Shown here one piece after another: positions 8,208 through 15,974 of a stretch of 64,000 nucleotides of DNA (position 1 is the stretch's first letter; each line of letters opens with the position of its first letter). The notes beneath the pieces were generated by a model, which was not told the origin of the DNA, made no database searches, and worked only from the letters and a program-made list of their open reading frames with translations. This DNA is from Devosia neptuniae (lineage in GTDB: Bacteria > Pseudomonadota > Alphaproteobacteria > Rhizobiales > Devosiaceae). The position numbers and the translations under genes were made by a program. Where the stretch lies: NCBI RefSeq assembly GCF_025452235.1, contig NZ_CP104965.1:310001-374000 (forward strand), in the 5' to 3' direction.

Positions 8208-9860
8208 TTAATTCACCTTGGAGAGGCGGCTCTCCAGTAGATCCCCGCTTTCGGTCAGAATGGGGTAGGCGACAGTGACCAGCAGCGAGTTGATTTCCTT
8301 GAACCCGCGAGCAATCTCGAGATGCATGCCACTGGTCTCGATACTCTCGGGAGTTCCGGACTGCAGGCGTTTCAGATGCTCGCTATAACTATGGCGGTGC
8401 AGCCGCCGCATCCGTTCCTTTTCAACGACAAGCTGACGCGCCGACGGAAGATCCCGGGTTACGAGCAGGTTAAGCGCGAGGTGCATGTTCTCGATCAGTC
8501 GTTCATGCAACGCGACCAGCTCTGCCCACCCCTCGGCGGAAAAGCGCCAGTTCTTGTCGAGACGCTCCTGCGCCAGCACGAGCAGGTTCTTTGCGATGAC
8601 GTCACCGACATGTTCGAGGTTGATGGCGAAGTCGGTCAGCTCGATGCTGCGCTTGGCTTCCTGCACGCTCATCTGCCCTCGATTGAGTTCGGCAAGGTAG
8701 AGTTTGATGGCGGTATGGGTGTGGTTGACGGTCTCGTCCATTTCGCGCACGCGCAGGATGGCTGCTCGGTCGCCCGCTCGTATCAACTCCGTGACCGGCC
8801 GCACCATCACCTCGACCAGCTCGCCCATGCGCAGCAATTCGCGCGTCGCACTGGCAAGCGCCAGATGCGGCGTGCCGATGACCGAGCGATCGAGCGCGCT
8901 GACCCGATGCGCCGTCCCAGCAACGGGGCGGTCCGGCAGCAACCGACAGGTTAGATCGCCCACGATCCGCACCAGTGGCAGGCTGACCAGCGCCAGAGCG
9001 GCATTGAACAGAAGATGGAAATTGACCAGCGCCGCGCCGGGATCGGCCCCCAGCGCCTGCATCGACAAGCCGCTGGTATTGATGACGGCAAGGGCCAGAA
9101 CGGCCCCTGTCGCACGAAAGAGCAGATTTCCCATCGGGAGGCGTTGCGCCGCGACTGGCATGCCGCGCGATAACCAGACGGCGATCAGTCCGCCACCGAG
9201 ATTGGCACCGAGGACAAGCGGAACGCCCGCCTCTAGCGGGATCAGCCCCTGGGCGGCCAGGGCCGACACCATGAGGATAGCGGCCACACTCGAATGCACA
9301 AGCCAGGTAAACAGGGCGCCAATCAGGAACGCCGTCAAATAGTCGTCGGCCAGATAAGCGGATAGCGACGGCAACATGGCGCTGTTGCGCAATGGCCCGG
9401 TGGCCGCCGCGATGAGTTGCAGCGACAAAAGAACCAAGCCTATGCCCAATACCATCCGGCCGGCCTCGCGGACCCGTTCGCCCGACAGCTTGAGGTGCAT
9501 GACGCCGCCGGCGAACAGGAAAACCGGTAACAGCCAGCCCAGATCAAATGTCAGAATTCGCACGACAAGGGCCGAACCAAGATCGGCGCCGAGCAGCAGC
9601 GCCAATCCCGTCGGCGTTGCCAGAATTCCACTCGCCGCAAATCCGCAGGCGAGCATGGCAACCGCGGTCGAACTTTGCAGCATGACTGCCATGGCCAGGC
9701 CACCGCCTGCCGCTGCCAGCTGGCCCCGCTTGGCCTGTCCGAGCATACTGCGCAGGGTGTGGCCGAAGGCCAATTCCATACCCATGCGCACCATGTGTAC
9801 GGCGTAAAGCAACAGCATGGTGGCGCCGGCCATATGGAGCAGGATGAGCGAGAAGTGCAT
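8208..9860 (-). CDS. Na/Pi cotransporter family protein with PhoU-like C-terminal domain
   Basis: Membrane protein of 550 residues (NptA/YjbB class). The first half holds two inverted Na/Pi-cotransport repeats, marked by LQSSTAVAML in repeat one and the weaker VHSSVAAILM in repeat two. Residues from about 345 onward form a soluble helical region like PhoU, with a conserved EHVGDVIAKN. E. coli YjbB of this class lowers cell phosphate by export. Set among phosphonate-cleaving genes, it may dump Pi when phosphonate is used as carbon source; import is equally possible from sequence. The ATG at 9860 is chosen because it begins the first hydrophobic helix; longer reading needs a TTG. An ATAG-N7-CTAT dyad lies 76 bp upstream. 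Confidence 0.88.
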   Translation of the reverse strand: MHFSLILLHMAGATMLLLYAVHMVRMGMELAFGHTLRSMLGQAKRGQLAAAGGGLAMAVMLQSSTAVAMLACGFAASGILATPTGLALLLGADLGSALVVRILTFDLGWLLPVFLFAGGVMHLKLSGERVREAGRMVLGIGLVLLSLQLIAAATGPLRNSAMLPSLSAYLADDYLTAFLIGALFTWLVHSSVAAILMVSALAAQGLIPLEAGVPLVLGANLGGGLIAVWLSRGMPVAAQRLPMGNLLFRATGAVLALAVINTSGLSMQALGADPGAALVNFHLLFNAALALVSLPLVRIVGDLTCRLLPDRPVAGTAHRVSALDRSVIGTPHLALASATRELLRMGELVEVMVRPVTELIRAGDRAAILRVREMDETVNHTHTAIKLYLAELNRGQMSVQEAKRSIELTDFAINLEHVGDVIAKNLLVLAQERLDKNWRFSAEGWAELVALHERLIENMHLALNLLVTRDLPSARQLVVEKERMRRLHRHSYSEHLKRLQSGTPESIETSGMHLEIARGFKEINSLLVTVAYPILTESGDLLESRLSKVN

Positions 9861-9935
9861 GGGCTTGCCTTTGCAGACTTGCCCGATGTCATGCCCCGCT
9901 CGCTTGCGGGTCAATTAGTTAGTTTCAATGCATCA

Positions 9936-9950
9936 ATAGCTTGGCTCTAT
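9936..9950. promoter_or_regulatory. LysR-type box ATAG-N7-CTAT upstream of the Na/Pi carrier
   Basis: Dyad with spacer CTTGGCT in the short gap between the lysR stop (9970) and the carrier ATG (9860). The carrier therefore seems to have its own LysR-controlled promoter in addition to any read-through from lysR. Confidence 0.7.
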
Positions 9951-9969
9951 GCATTGCGGGCAAGTGCGT

Positions 9970-10836
9970 TCAGGGCTGCAGCACGGAATGCATGAATGCC
10001 TCGATCTTGGGCGAATGACGCCGCTCCAACAGGCAGGCCAGTCGGTATTCGGTTTGAATGACCGCATCGGCAATGTGGACAGTCTTGAGATGGGGGTGTG
10101 GCACAAACTCAAAATCCGCGACAACCCCAATGCCCAGTCCCTGCTCGACTGCCTTCCACACGCCTTCTCGGCTACCAATCTCGAGCAGCGGCTCAATCGG
10201 CACACCAGCCTGCCGCGCGGCAGCTTCGAACGCACGACGCGTGGTCGATCCGGTTTCGCGCAGGATCAGTGGCTGGCCGGCGAGCTCAGCCATTGTGATA
10301 CTCTGGCGATCATACCAGGGGTGTTGCGAATTGACGAACGCGACGACTTCGTGCGTGGCGAAAGCCACCGAATAGATCCGAGGGTCCTCGACCACATGGG
10401 CAAGGATCGCCACGTCCGATTCCAGTTCCAGAATTCTATCCAGCGTCTGGTCGGAATTGCCCAGCAGCATGCTGACTTTTATCGAGGGGTACTTTGCGAG
10501 GAACCGCGCCACCATCTCGGTGGCATGAAACGGTCCCACCGCCGCCACCCGCAACTGGCCGGTGGTCAATTGCCCGCTGCTGAGCAAAAGTTCCTCGGCC
10601 TCGCCATGCAGGCTCATGATCCGTCGGGTGATATCGAACAGCGCGGCACCCGTTTCCGTCAGCTCTACACGACGGCCGCGGCGCACGAGAAGTTCCACCC
10701 CGTAGCGCTCTTCAAGCTCTTTGACCTGGGTGGTGACGGTCGGCTGGCTGATGTTCAAAGCACCAGCTGCGGCCGTGAAGCCGCGGTTTTCGGCGACGGC
10801 ATGGAAGGAGCGAAGGTGAGTGAATACTATAGCCAC
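9970..10836 (-). CDS. LysR-family regulator of phosphonate catabolism
   Basis: DNA-binding regulator of 288 residues. The N-terminal winged helix (residues 5-64) contains AAGALNISQPTVTTQVKELE, and the rest is a two-lobed effector domain. The sequence is of the type annotated as phosphonate-catabolism-associated LysR (TIGR03339), and the neighbours agree. The only reasonable start is the GTG at 10836; no ATG lies in frame nearby. The dyad at 10829-10843 overlaps this start codon, so the protein probably represses its own synthesis while acting on the divergent alcohol dehydrogenase. Effector is unknown; a phosphonate intermediate is likely. Confidence 0.9.
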   Translation of the reverse strand: MAIVFTHLRSFHAVAENRGFTAAAGALNISQPTVTTQVKELEERYGVELLVRRGRRVELTETGAALFDITRRIMSLHGEAEELLLSSGQLTTGQLRVAAVGPFHATEMVARFLAKYPSIKVSMLLGNSDQTLDRILELESDVAILAHVVEDPRIYSVAFATHEVVAFVNSQHPWYDRQSITMAELAGQPLILRETGSTTRRAFEAAARQAGVPIEPLLEIGSREGVWKAVEQGLGIGVVADFEFVPHPHLKTVHIADAVIQTEYRLACLLERRHSPKIEAFMHSVLQP

Positions 10837-10843
10837 AGCCTAT
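10829..10843. promoter_or_regulatory. LysR-type box ATAG-N7-CTAT between lysR and the divergent alcohol dehydrogenase
   Basis: Dyad with spacer CCACAGC. It covers the GTG start of lysR and lies about 87 bp upstream of the divergent dehydrogenase start, the classic place for a LysR autoregulatory and activating site. Confidence 0.72.
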
Positions 10844-10929
10844 GATAATCCGCAAAAATTTGTATTAGTCAATGGATTGAATTTTCGACAGTTTTCTCTG
10901 GCCCAACGAAATCAGGTCAGGAATTTGCC

Positions 10930-12057
10930 GTGTGGTCGTATCGAAATCCCGTTGATGTTCGCTTTGGCCGCGGCAGTTTTTCAATGCTCGCAGCCGCCAT
11001 TGGAGGCCGCAGCTATGCGCTCGTAACCTATGGCGAACCATATTTCCGCTCGCTCTCGGCCGAGCTCGAGGCCAAGGCTGGCGCCCCGGTATTGGTCATC
11101 GACGATATCGCGCCAAACCCCGATATTTTGCTGCTTGAAGCGCAGGCGGGACGATTCGCCGGGCTGAGTACACCGCCCGAGGTCGTGGTCGCGCTCGGCG
11201 GCGGTTCGGTCATCGACTCTGCCAAGGTCTTTGCTGCAGCGCGGGGCGACTTCGGCGTGGTCGACGCCTATCTCAACAAGCGCGCTGGCGCCGAGACGGT
11301 AAAGCCTTTGCCGCTGATAGCCGTCCCCACCACGGCCGGGACTGGCAGTGAAGTCACCTGCTGGGGCACGATCTGGGACAATGCCGCCGGCCTCAAATAT
11401 TCGCTGGCCCATCCGGGTCTCTATCCCGAAGTCGCACTCGTCGACCCTGACCTCATGATCGGCAAGCCGCGCGACCTGACCATCCAGACGGGCCTCGACG
11501 CCTTGTCCCACGCGCTGGAGAGCCTGTGGAACCGCAATGCCAATCCGGTGTCGATGGCGCATGCCGTTGCTGCCGCCAAAGGCGTGCTCTCGACATTGCC
11601 TCTTCTGGCCAATGATCTGCGCAATCCCCAATTGCGGGACCGCATGGCGCGTGCCGCAACGCTAGCTGGATTTGCCTTCTCAAACACCAAGTCGGCAATC
11701 GCGCATTCTCTGTCCTACCCCATCACGCTGCGTTACGGCGTACCGCACGGGATCGCCTGTTCCTTCTCGCTGCCGATGATCATGCGCGGCGTGAAGGGGG
11801 ACGGCGGCCTATGCGCCGAAGGCCTGCAGGCCATCTTTGGCAACGATATTGGAAACGCTGCCAATCAGCTGGCGGCAACCTTGACCAAGCTGGGCGTCGC
11901 CACCAACCACAGCCATTACGGCATTGACGATGTGGAATGGCGGACGCTGATCGACCTCGCCTTCGACGGCGAGCGTGGCCAGAACTTCACCGGCAGCCGC
12001 GAAAAGCTCCTGGCGGTGGCGGGCTTCGCTGAGGGCACGCGAAGGGCGACCGCGTGA
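10930..12057 (+). CDS. Iron-containing alcohol dehydrogenase, phosphonoacetaldehyde reductase type
   Basis: Group III metal-dependent alcohol dehydrogenase, 375 residues. The dinucleotide site is GGGSVIDSAK near residue 92, and all four metal ligands are present: Asp190 and His194 in DALSH, His259 in AHSLSY, His273 in VPHGIA. The chain resembles the subgroup that interconverts phosphonoacetaldehyde and 2-hydroxyethylphosphonate (PhpC-like), and its promoter region carries the LysR dyad. Here, in a catabolic setting, I infer oxidation of 2-hydroxyethylphosphonate to feed PhnY. The start is the GTG at 10930 with AGG eight bases upstream. Substrate assignment is from resemblance and context, not proof. 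Confidence 0.82.
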   Translation: MWSYRNPVDVRFGRGSFSMLAAAIGGRSYALVTYGEPYFRSLSAELEAKAGAPVLVIDDIAPNPDILLLEAQAGRFAGLSTPPEVVVALGGGSVIDSAKVFAAARGDFGVVDAYLNKRAGAETVKPLPLIAVPTTAGTGSEVTCWGTIWDNAAGLKYSLAHPGLYPEVALVDPDLMIGKPRDLTIQTGLDALSHALESLWNRNANPVSMAHAVAAAKGVLSTLPLLANDLRNPQLRDRMARAATLAGFAFSNTKSAIAHSLSYPITLRYGVPHGIACSFSLPMIMRGVKGDGGLCAEGLQAIFGNDIGNAANQLAATLTKLGVATNHSHYGIDDVEWRTLIDLAFDGERGQNFTGSREKLLAVAGFAEGTRRATA

Positions 12058-12073
12058 CAGGCCGCTTAGAAGC

Positions 12074-12273
12074 CTACTTAACCTGAAGCTGCCATTGGTT
12101 GTGTGAGGCAAACCGAGTGCGAATGCCGGCTCCGCCGCCAGTGCGATAATACGAGACGTCCACAATACCGGCGCCACCCCGATCTGTAGCACAAGACTCA
12201 AGAGGTCGGCTGCCCGCGTTCCTCGACGTCAGCCAACCACCGTCGGCGTAGTTGCTCGGCTGCGCCCCTGCGT
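12074..12273 (-). pseudogene. Possible remnant: C-terminal end of an unrecognised protein
   Basis: A stop-free minus-strand frame ends at the TAG at 12074-12076 and runs back to a stop at 12356 without any ATG, overlapping the end of the bestrophin gene. Its translation has a protein-like composition, including pieces such as SNYADGGWLTSRNAG, GGAGIVDVSYYRTGGGAG and RFASHNQWQLQVK, rich in Gly, Tyr and Trp, unlike the Arg/Ala-rich shadows of this genome. It could be what is left of an exported protein truncated by the arrangement of the bestrophin gene. No family recognised. Confidence 0.3.
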
Positions 12274-13281
12274 CTATGTGGCAATGCCATTGCGAGGGAG
12301 CAGCGGCGCGGGCAGTTCCGTCTCGCCCATCGCTGCGCGCAGTTCGATCTCGATCTCACGACAGATCTGGGAGATCGGCACGTCGTTCGCGCCGCCCTCG
12401 AACGGATTTGATGTGCTCTCGCCCACTTGGTCGAGCGACATATACATCCAGCCAAGCAGCGCGCTGAACGGAATGGTCAGCCAGATGGAAATCACGCTCC
12501 ACACGCCACCAAGCTTGCTCATCTCCGCAAAGACCGGCACGGCGCCGAACGGCAGCAGCGTGCAGAAGATGGCTACGAACATCGAGCTGACAATGGCATA
12601 TTGGCGCGGATAAGGGCTGTTCTTGATGCGGTCGCAGCGTGCCTGCTGGTCGTGGAAATCCCGCATCAGCTTGAGCAGTTCGGCATAGACCTGCGGCGGC
12701 AGGCGGGCGTCGCGGAACAGAAGATTGATCTGGTGCCCTTGACTGTCGAGCAGCTGCAACGGCGCAGCCAGCATGCCACTGGCGAGTATCTTTGCGGCCG
12801 CCTCCCTGCCCAGCAATGTCTCCAATTCATGGGTCAGCGACGTCGTATCCTCGACGATGTGATACCGCTTGCGAAATTCCGCATTGGCCTTGCGGCCCAT
12901 CGACTCCCAGGGCATCGGCCGGCGCAGGCAATGGCGCAGTGCGGTCATCCAGGCGATGTGCCGGAAGACCAGCATGCGCATGGTTGGCTCATCGGTGAAA
13001 TCGGCGCAGAACCGGGACAGCATGCGGCTGCTCGCCGATATCTGCGCAAAGGCCTGCAGGGCCTCCGCACTTCGCACCAGCACCTGCGAGTTCTTGAAAC
13101 CGGCCATCAGCGAAACCGTCGTGCCGAGCACCACGACAATCGGCCAGGGCACGGAGAAGCCGGCAATCGGGGGGATATTATAGACCCCGATCGCACACAG
13201 GCTCACCGCCACCATGAACACTATGCTGCCGCGAGACCATAGCGCGAATTCAATTGGTCTATAGGATCTTCCGACATGCAT
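12274..13281 (-). CDS. Bestrophin-like (UPF0187) membrane channel
   Basis: Membrane protein of 335 residues in the bacterial bestrophin family, pentameric ion channels of the inner membrane. Visible features are the opening helix followed by a second (FSVPWPIVVVLGTTVSLM), the stretch FKNSQVLVRSAEA after it, a long cytoplasmic helical part, then SPYPRQYAI and two more helices. The ATG at 13281 gives the family-typical beginning RSYRPIEFAL; a longer frame exists upstream but would cover the promoter. A TGTCACA-N16-CGTC ECF41-type promoter faces it from 13341 to 13315, which suggests control by the ECF41 factor encoded on the other side. Confidence 0.85.
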   Translation of the reverse strand: MHVGRSYRPIEFALWSRGSIVFMVAVSLCAIGVYNIPPIAGFSVPWPIVVVLGTTVSLMAGFKNSQVLVRSAEALQAFAQISASSRMLSRFCADFTDEPTMRMLVFRHIAWMTALRHCLRRPMPWESMGRKANAEFRKRYHIVEDTTSLTHELETLLGREAAAKILASGMLAAPLQLLDSQGHQINLLFRDARLPPQVYAELLKLMRDFHDQQARCDRIKNSPYPRQYAIVSSMFVAIFCTLLPFGAVPVFAEMSKLGGVWSVISIWLTIPFSALLGWMYMSLDQVGESTSNPFEGGANDVPISQICREIEIELRAAMGETELPAPLLPRNGIAT

Positions 13282-13314
13282 GGGATGCCCCGTACTCAAG
13301 GTTGCTGCATCCAG

Positions 13315-13341
13315 GACGAGACCGCCGCCAGCAGTGTGACA
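13315..13341 (-). promoter_or_regulatory. Candidate ECF41 promoter for the bestrophin gene
   Basis: On the minus strand TGTCACA (13341-13335) is followed after exactly 16 bases by CGTC (13318-13315), matching the published ECF41 target motif. It is about 34 bp upstream of the bestrophin ATG. Confidence 0.6.
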
Positions 13342-13371
13342 TGCCCGGCGCAGAATCTTTTTTTCCGCCCA

Positions 13372-13399
13372 TGTCACAACCGGTCCGCGTCGTCTCGTC
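13372..13399 (+). promoter_or_regulatory. Candidate ECF41 promoter for the sigma-factor operon
   Basis: TGTCACA (13372-13378) and CGTC (13396-13399) are separated by 17 bases, 55 bp upstream of the first operon gene. Together with the minus-strand copy at 13315-13341 it makes a divergent promoter pair; both end in TCTCGTC. Confidence 0.65.
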
Positions 13400-13453
13400 T
13401 TGCTGCTGAAGACGCTGCCAATCGCGGCCGGCGTCAATCAGCAGGACAAGACT

Positions 13454-14206
13454 ATGAAGATCCTCGTCATCGGCGGCACCGGCCTTATCGGCTCCAAGAC
13501 CGTGCGCCTTCTTCTCGAGCGCGGCCATGAAGTCATTTCCGCCTCTCCCAGTTCTGGCGTCAACACCATCACCGGCGAGGGCCTGGCCCAGGCCATGGCC
13601 GGAACGGATGTGGTGCTGGACCTGGCCAATTCACCCTCCTTCGAGGATGCGGCCGTGCTCGAATTCTTCCAGACGGCGGGGCGCAACCTGCTGGCCGCAG
13701 AAGAAGCCGCAGGCGTTCGCCATCACCTCGCGCTCTCGGTGGTGGGCACGCAGGACCTTGGCGACAGCGGCTATTTCCGCGGCAAACAGGCACAGGAAGC
13801 CCTGATAAAAGCCTCGCCCATCCCCTATACCATCGTGCATTCGACCCAGTTTTTCGAATTCCTCGGCGGCATCGCCAAGTCGGCCGGCGCCGAGGGCACC
13901 ATCACGCTCTCCACCGCCTTCATCCAGCCTATCGCATCGCCCGACGTTGCGGCGGTCATGGCCGATGTCGCTCTCGGCGCTCCGCTCAACGCTACCCTCG
14001 AAATCGCCGGTCCGGACAAGGTGCGCATGTCCGAGCTGCTGAGCCGGTATCTACGCGATGTCGGCGACACCCGCGCCGTGATCGGCAGCCCGGACGCCCC
14101 CTATTTCGGCGCCCGCCTCGCCGATGACACCCTGCTGCCGCGCGGTACGGCCCGCCTCGGCACCATTGGCTATGGCGACTGGCTCGCCAGCCAGACGGCG
14201 CGGTGA
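13454..14206 (+). CDS. NAD(P)-binding SDR/NmrA-like protein (COE 'epimerase' of the ECF41 module)
   Basis: Atypical extended short-chain dehydrogenase, 250 residues. The Rossmann motif GGTGLIGSK is at residues 7-15, and the chain continues with LALSVVGTQ and YFRGKQAQE, the latter providing the Tyr-x3-Lys-like position typical of NmrA relatives. It probably binds NAD(P) and reduces a small or quinone-like substrate that is unknown. The ATG at 13454 is preceded by AGGA. ECF41 sigma factors are known to lie next to and control carboxymuconolactone decarboxylases, oxidoreductases or epimerases; this gene and the next fill two of these roles at once. Confidence 0.85.
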   Translation: MKILVIGGTGLIGSKTVRLLLERGHEVISASPSSGVNTITGEGLAQAMAGTDVVLDLANSPSFEDAAVLEFFQTAGRNLLAAEEAAGVRHHLALSVVGTQDLGDSGYFRGKQAQEALIKASPIPYTIVHSTQFFEFLGGIAKSAGAEGTITLSTAFIQPIASPDVAAVMADVALGAPLNATLEIAGPDKVRMSELLSRYLRDVGDTRAVIGSPDAPYFGARLADDTLLPRGTARLGTIGYGDWLASQTAR

Positions 14207-14217
14207 GGAGCACCACG

Positions 14218-14682
14218 ATGAAAGCACGATTGGACGACCACCTCGCCAAGGCTCCCGCCGCGATCAAGGCCTTGATGGCGCTTGAAGCCGCGCTCAAGGG
14301 GAGTAGTCTTGAAACGGGACTGCTGGAGCTGGTCAAGCTGCGCGCCTCGCAAATCAATGGCTGCGCCTATTGCATCCATATGCACGCCACCTCGCTGCGC
14401 AAATCGGGTGAAAGCGACATGCGACTCTACCTGCTGGATGCCTGGCGCGAGGCGCCACACTACACGGCACGCGAGCGAGCAGCCCTGGCCTGGACGGAGC
14501 GCCTCACGCGGCTATCGGAAACCGATATCGAGGAGGCTGAATATGAAATCCTCGAGGCCGCCTTCACGCCGGAGGAACAAGTCAACCTGACGCTGGCGAT
14601 CGGCGCCATCAATGTGTGGAACCGCCTGCAGGTCGGCTTTGCCGTGCCCCCGCCCTTCCCCGAGGACACACATGGCGCCTGA
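14218..14682 (+). CDS. Carboxymuconolactone decarboxylase / AhpD-like protein
   Basis: CMD-domain protein of 154 residues in the AhpD-like group, whose members act as small disulfide-relay peroxidases. The motif ELVKLRASQINGCAYCIHMH carries the catalytic Cys-x2-Cys and the following His. The ATG at 14218 sits seven bases after GAGGAG; the gene begins 12 bp after the SDR stop and its end overlaps the sigma-factor start by 11 bp, so the three genes are one operon. The physiological substrate is unknown. Confidence 0.88.
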   Translation: MKARLDDHLAKAPAAIKALMALEAALKGSSLETGLLELVKLRASQINGCAYCIHMHATSLRKSGESDMRLYLLDAWREAPHYTARERAALAWTERLTRLSETDIEEAEYEILEAAFTPEEQVNLTLAIGAINVWNRLQVGFAVPPPFPEDTHGA

Positions 14683-15535
14683 GCAGGCTTCAGATCTGTT
14701 CGAGACGCACCGGCCCCGGCTGGTGCGTCTGGGCTATCGCATGCTCGGTGGCCGCGCCGCTGCCGAGGATATCGTGCAGGATGCCTGGCTGCGCTGGTCC
14801 AACACCGATCAGTCCGCGGTCAACAATGTGGGCGCCTTCCTCACCCGCATCGTTACCCGGCTCTGCCTCGATGAGCTGAAATCGGCCCGCGCCCGGCGCG
14901 AACTCTATGTCGGCAGCTGGCTGCCTGAACCCATCATCGAGCCGGAAGAACCGGGCATCGACACCGACGAGCTGACCATGACGCTCATGCTCGCGCTCGA
15001 ACGCCTGTCGCCGCTCGAACGCGCCGCCTTCCTGCTGCACGATGTCTTCGGCCAGCCGCTCGAGGAGATTGCAACCACGCTTGGCCGCGACGCGCCCGCC
15101 GTGCGCCAGCTTGCCTCGCGCGCCCGAAAGCATGTGCAGCAGGCTCGCCCCCGTTTCCCCGTCGCCCGGGAGGATGGCGACCGTATTGCCCAGGCCTTCT
15201 TCTCCGCCGCCCATTCGGGCGATGTCACCGCGTTGCGGGCTCTGCTGGCCGACGATGTCGTGCTGCATTCGGACGGCGGCGGCAAGGTTTTCGCCTTCCT
15301 GCGCCCCATTATCGGCCTGGAGCATGTGCTGCGCATGTATGGCGGTCTCTACCGCAAGCTAGGCCCCGACTGGACCCAGTTCATCCGCCCGGCCTGGATC
15401 GATGGTCTGCCCGGCTATGTCAGCCGCGAACGGGGCGCTATCCTGCAAACCACGGCCTTTGCCATCGAAAACGGCAAGATCACCGCCATCTACATGATCC
15501 GCAATCCCGACAAGCTCACCCATATCGGCGGCTGA
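14672..15535 (+). CDS. ECF41 sigma factor with SnoaL-like C-terminal extension
   Basis: Extracytoplasmic-function sigma factor of 287 residues. Region 2 (residues 8-75) includes GYRMLGGRAAAEDIVQDAWL; region 4 (105-165) includes LERLSPLERAAFLLHDVF. The C-terminal 110 residues form a SnoaL-like domain that in this group both inhibits and aids the factor in place of an anti-sigma protein. All three group signatures are present: WLPEP in the linker, DGGGK, and NPDKL near the end. It is translated from the ATG at 14672, overlapping the CMD gene. It likely transcribes its own operon and, by the divergent promoter, the bestrophin gene. Confidence 0.94.
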   Translation: MAPEQASDLFETHRPRLVRLGYRMLGGRAAAEDIVQDAWLRWSNTDQSAVNNVGAFLTRIVTRLCLDELKSARARRELYVGSWLPEPIIEPEEPGIDTDELTMTLMLALERLSPLERAAFLLHDVFGQPLEEIATTLGRDAPAVRQLASRARKHVQQARPRFPVAREDGDRIAQAFFSAAHSGDVTALRALLADDVVLHSDGGGKVFAFLRPIIGLEHVLRMYGGLYRKLGPDWTQFIRPAWIDGLPGYVSRERGAILQTTAFAIENGKITAIYMIRNPDKLTHIGG

Positions 15536-15974
15536 ACTATCCGCCGAACGCGACAACCCGCTGGCCATGTCGAAATGCCTCACCTTGCGCGAGCTCACAA
15601 TCGCCCAAATGGTGGCAGTCGCGCTGGGGCTTAGCGAGCGTCACGGCCCCTCATTGAAGGCCGCTTTGGCGTCAGCGCCAGCCTCCCATCTGTGGACGCC
15701 CGTGGCACATCGATGGCGTCGGGGCGTCCACCCATCAGCCCACTCAAGTCGTCGTTTGCGGCCGCGCTCGAACGACTGGAATGGGACAACTCGCAGCCCA
15801 ACGGCTCCTGACCCCATATCGGTCCTGCCAGACAACGCACTGGAAGCGCCAGGGTGAACCTCGCGCCAGAGTGGTTACGCCACCCATTGCGGAGCGAATG
15901 ATCCTATGCAATTTTGTGTGGGTAGCGACCGCACGATCCAAGGCTGGTCTGGACGGTCATGTCGCTGCCGGTAG
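15536..15974. other. Non-coding gap of about 440 bp
   Basis: Between the ECF41 gene and the MFS pump. Open frames on both strands exist but are Arg/Pro-rich, lack ribosome-binding sites and recall no family. No clear hairpin with T-run was seen. It probably carries the MFS promoter. Confidence 0.5.

Noticed and set aside
15567..15857. A 96-codon frame downstream of the ECF41 gene
   Set aside because: Arg/Pro-rich after the first 30 codons, no ribosome-binding site, and no relation to neighbours.
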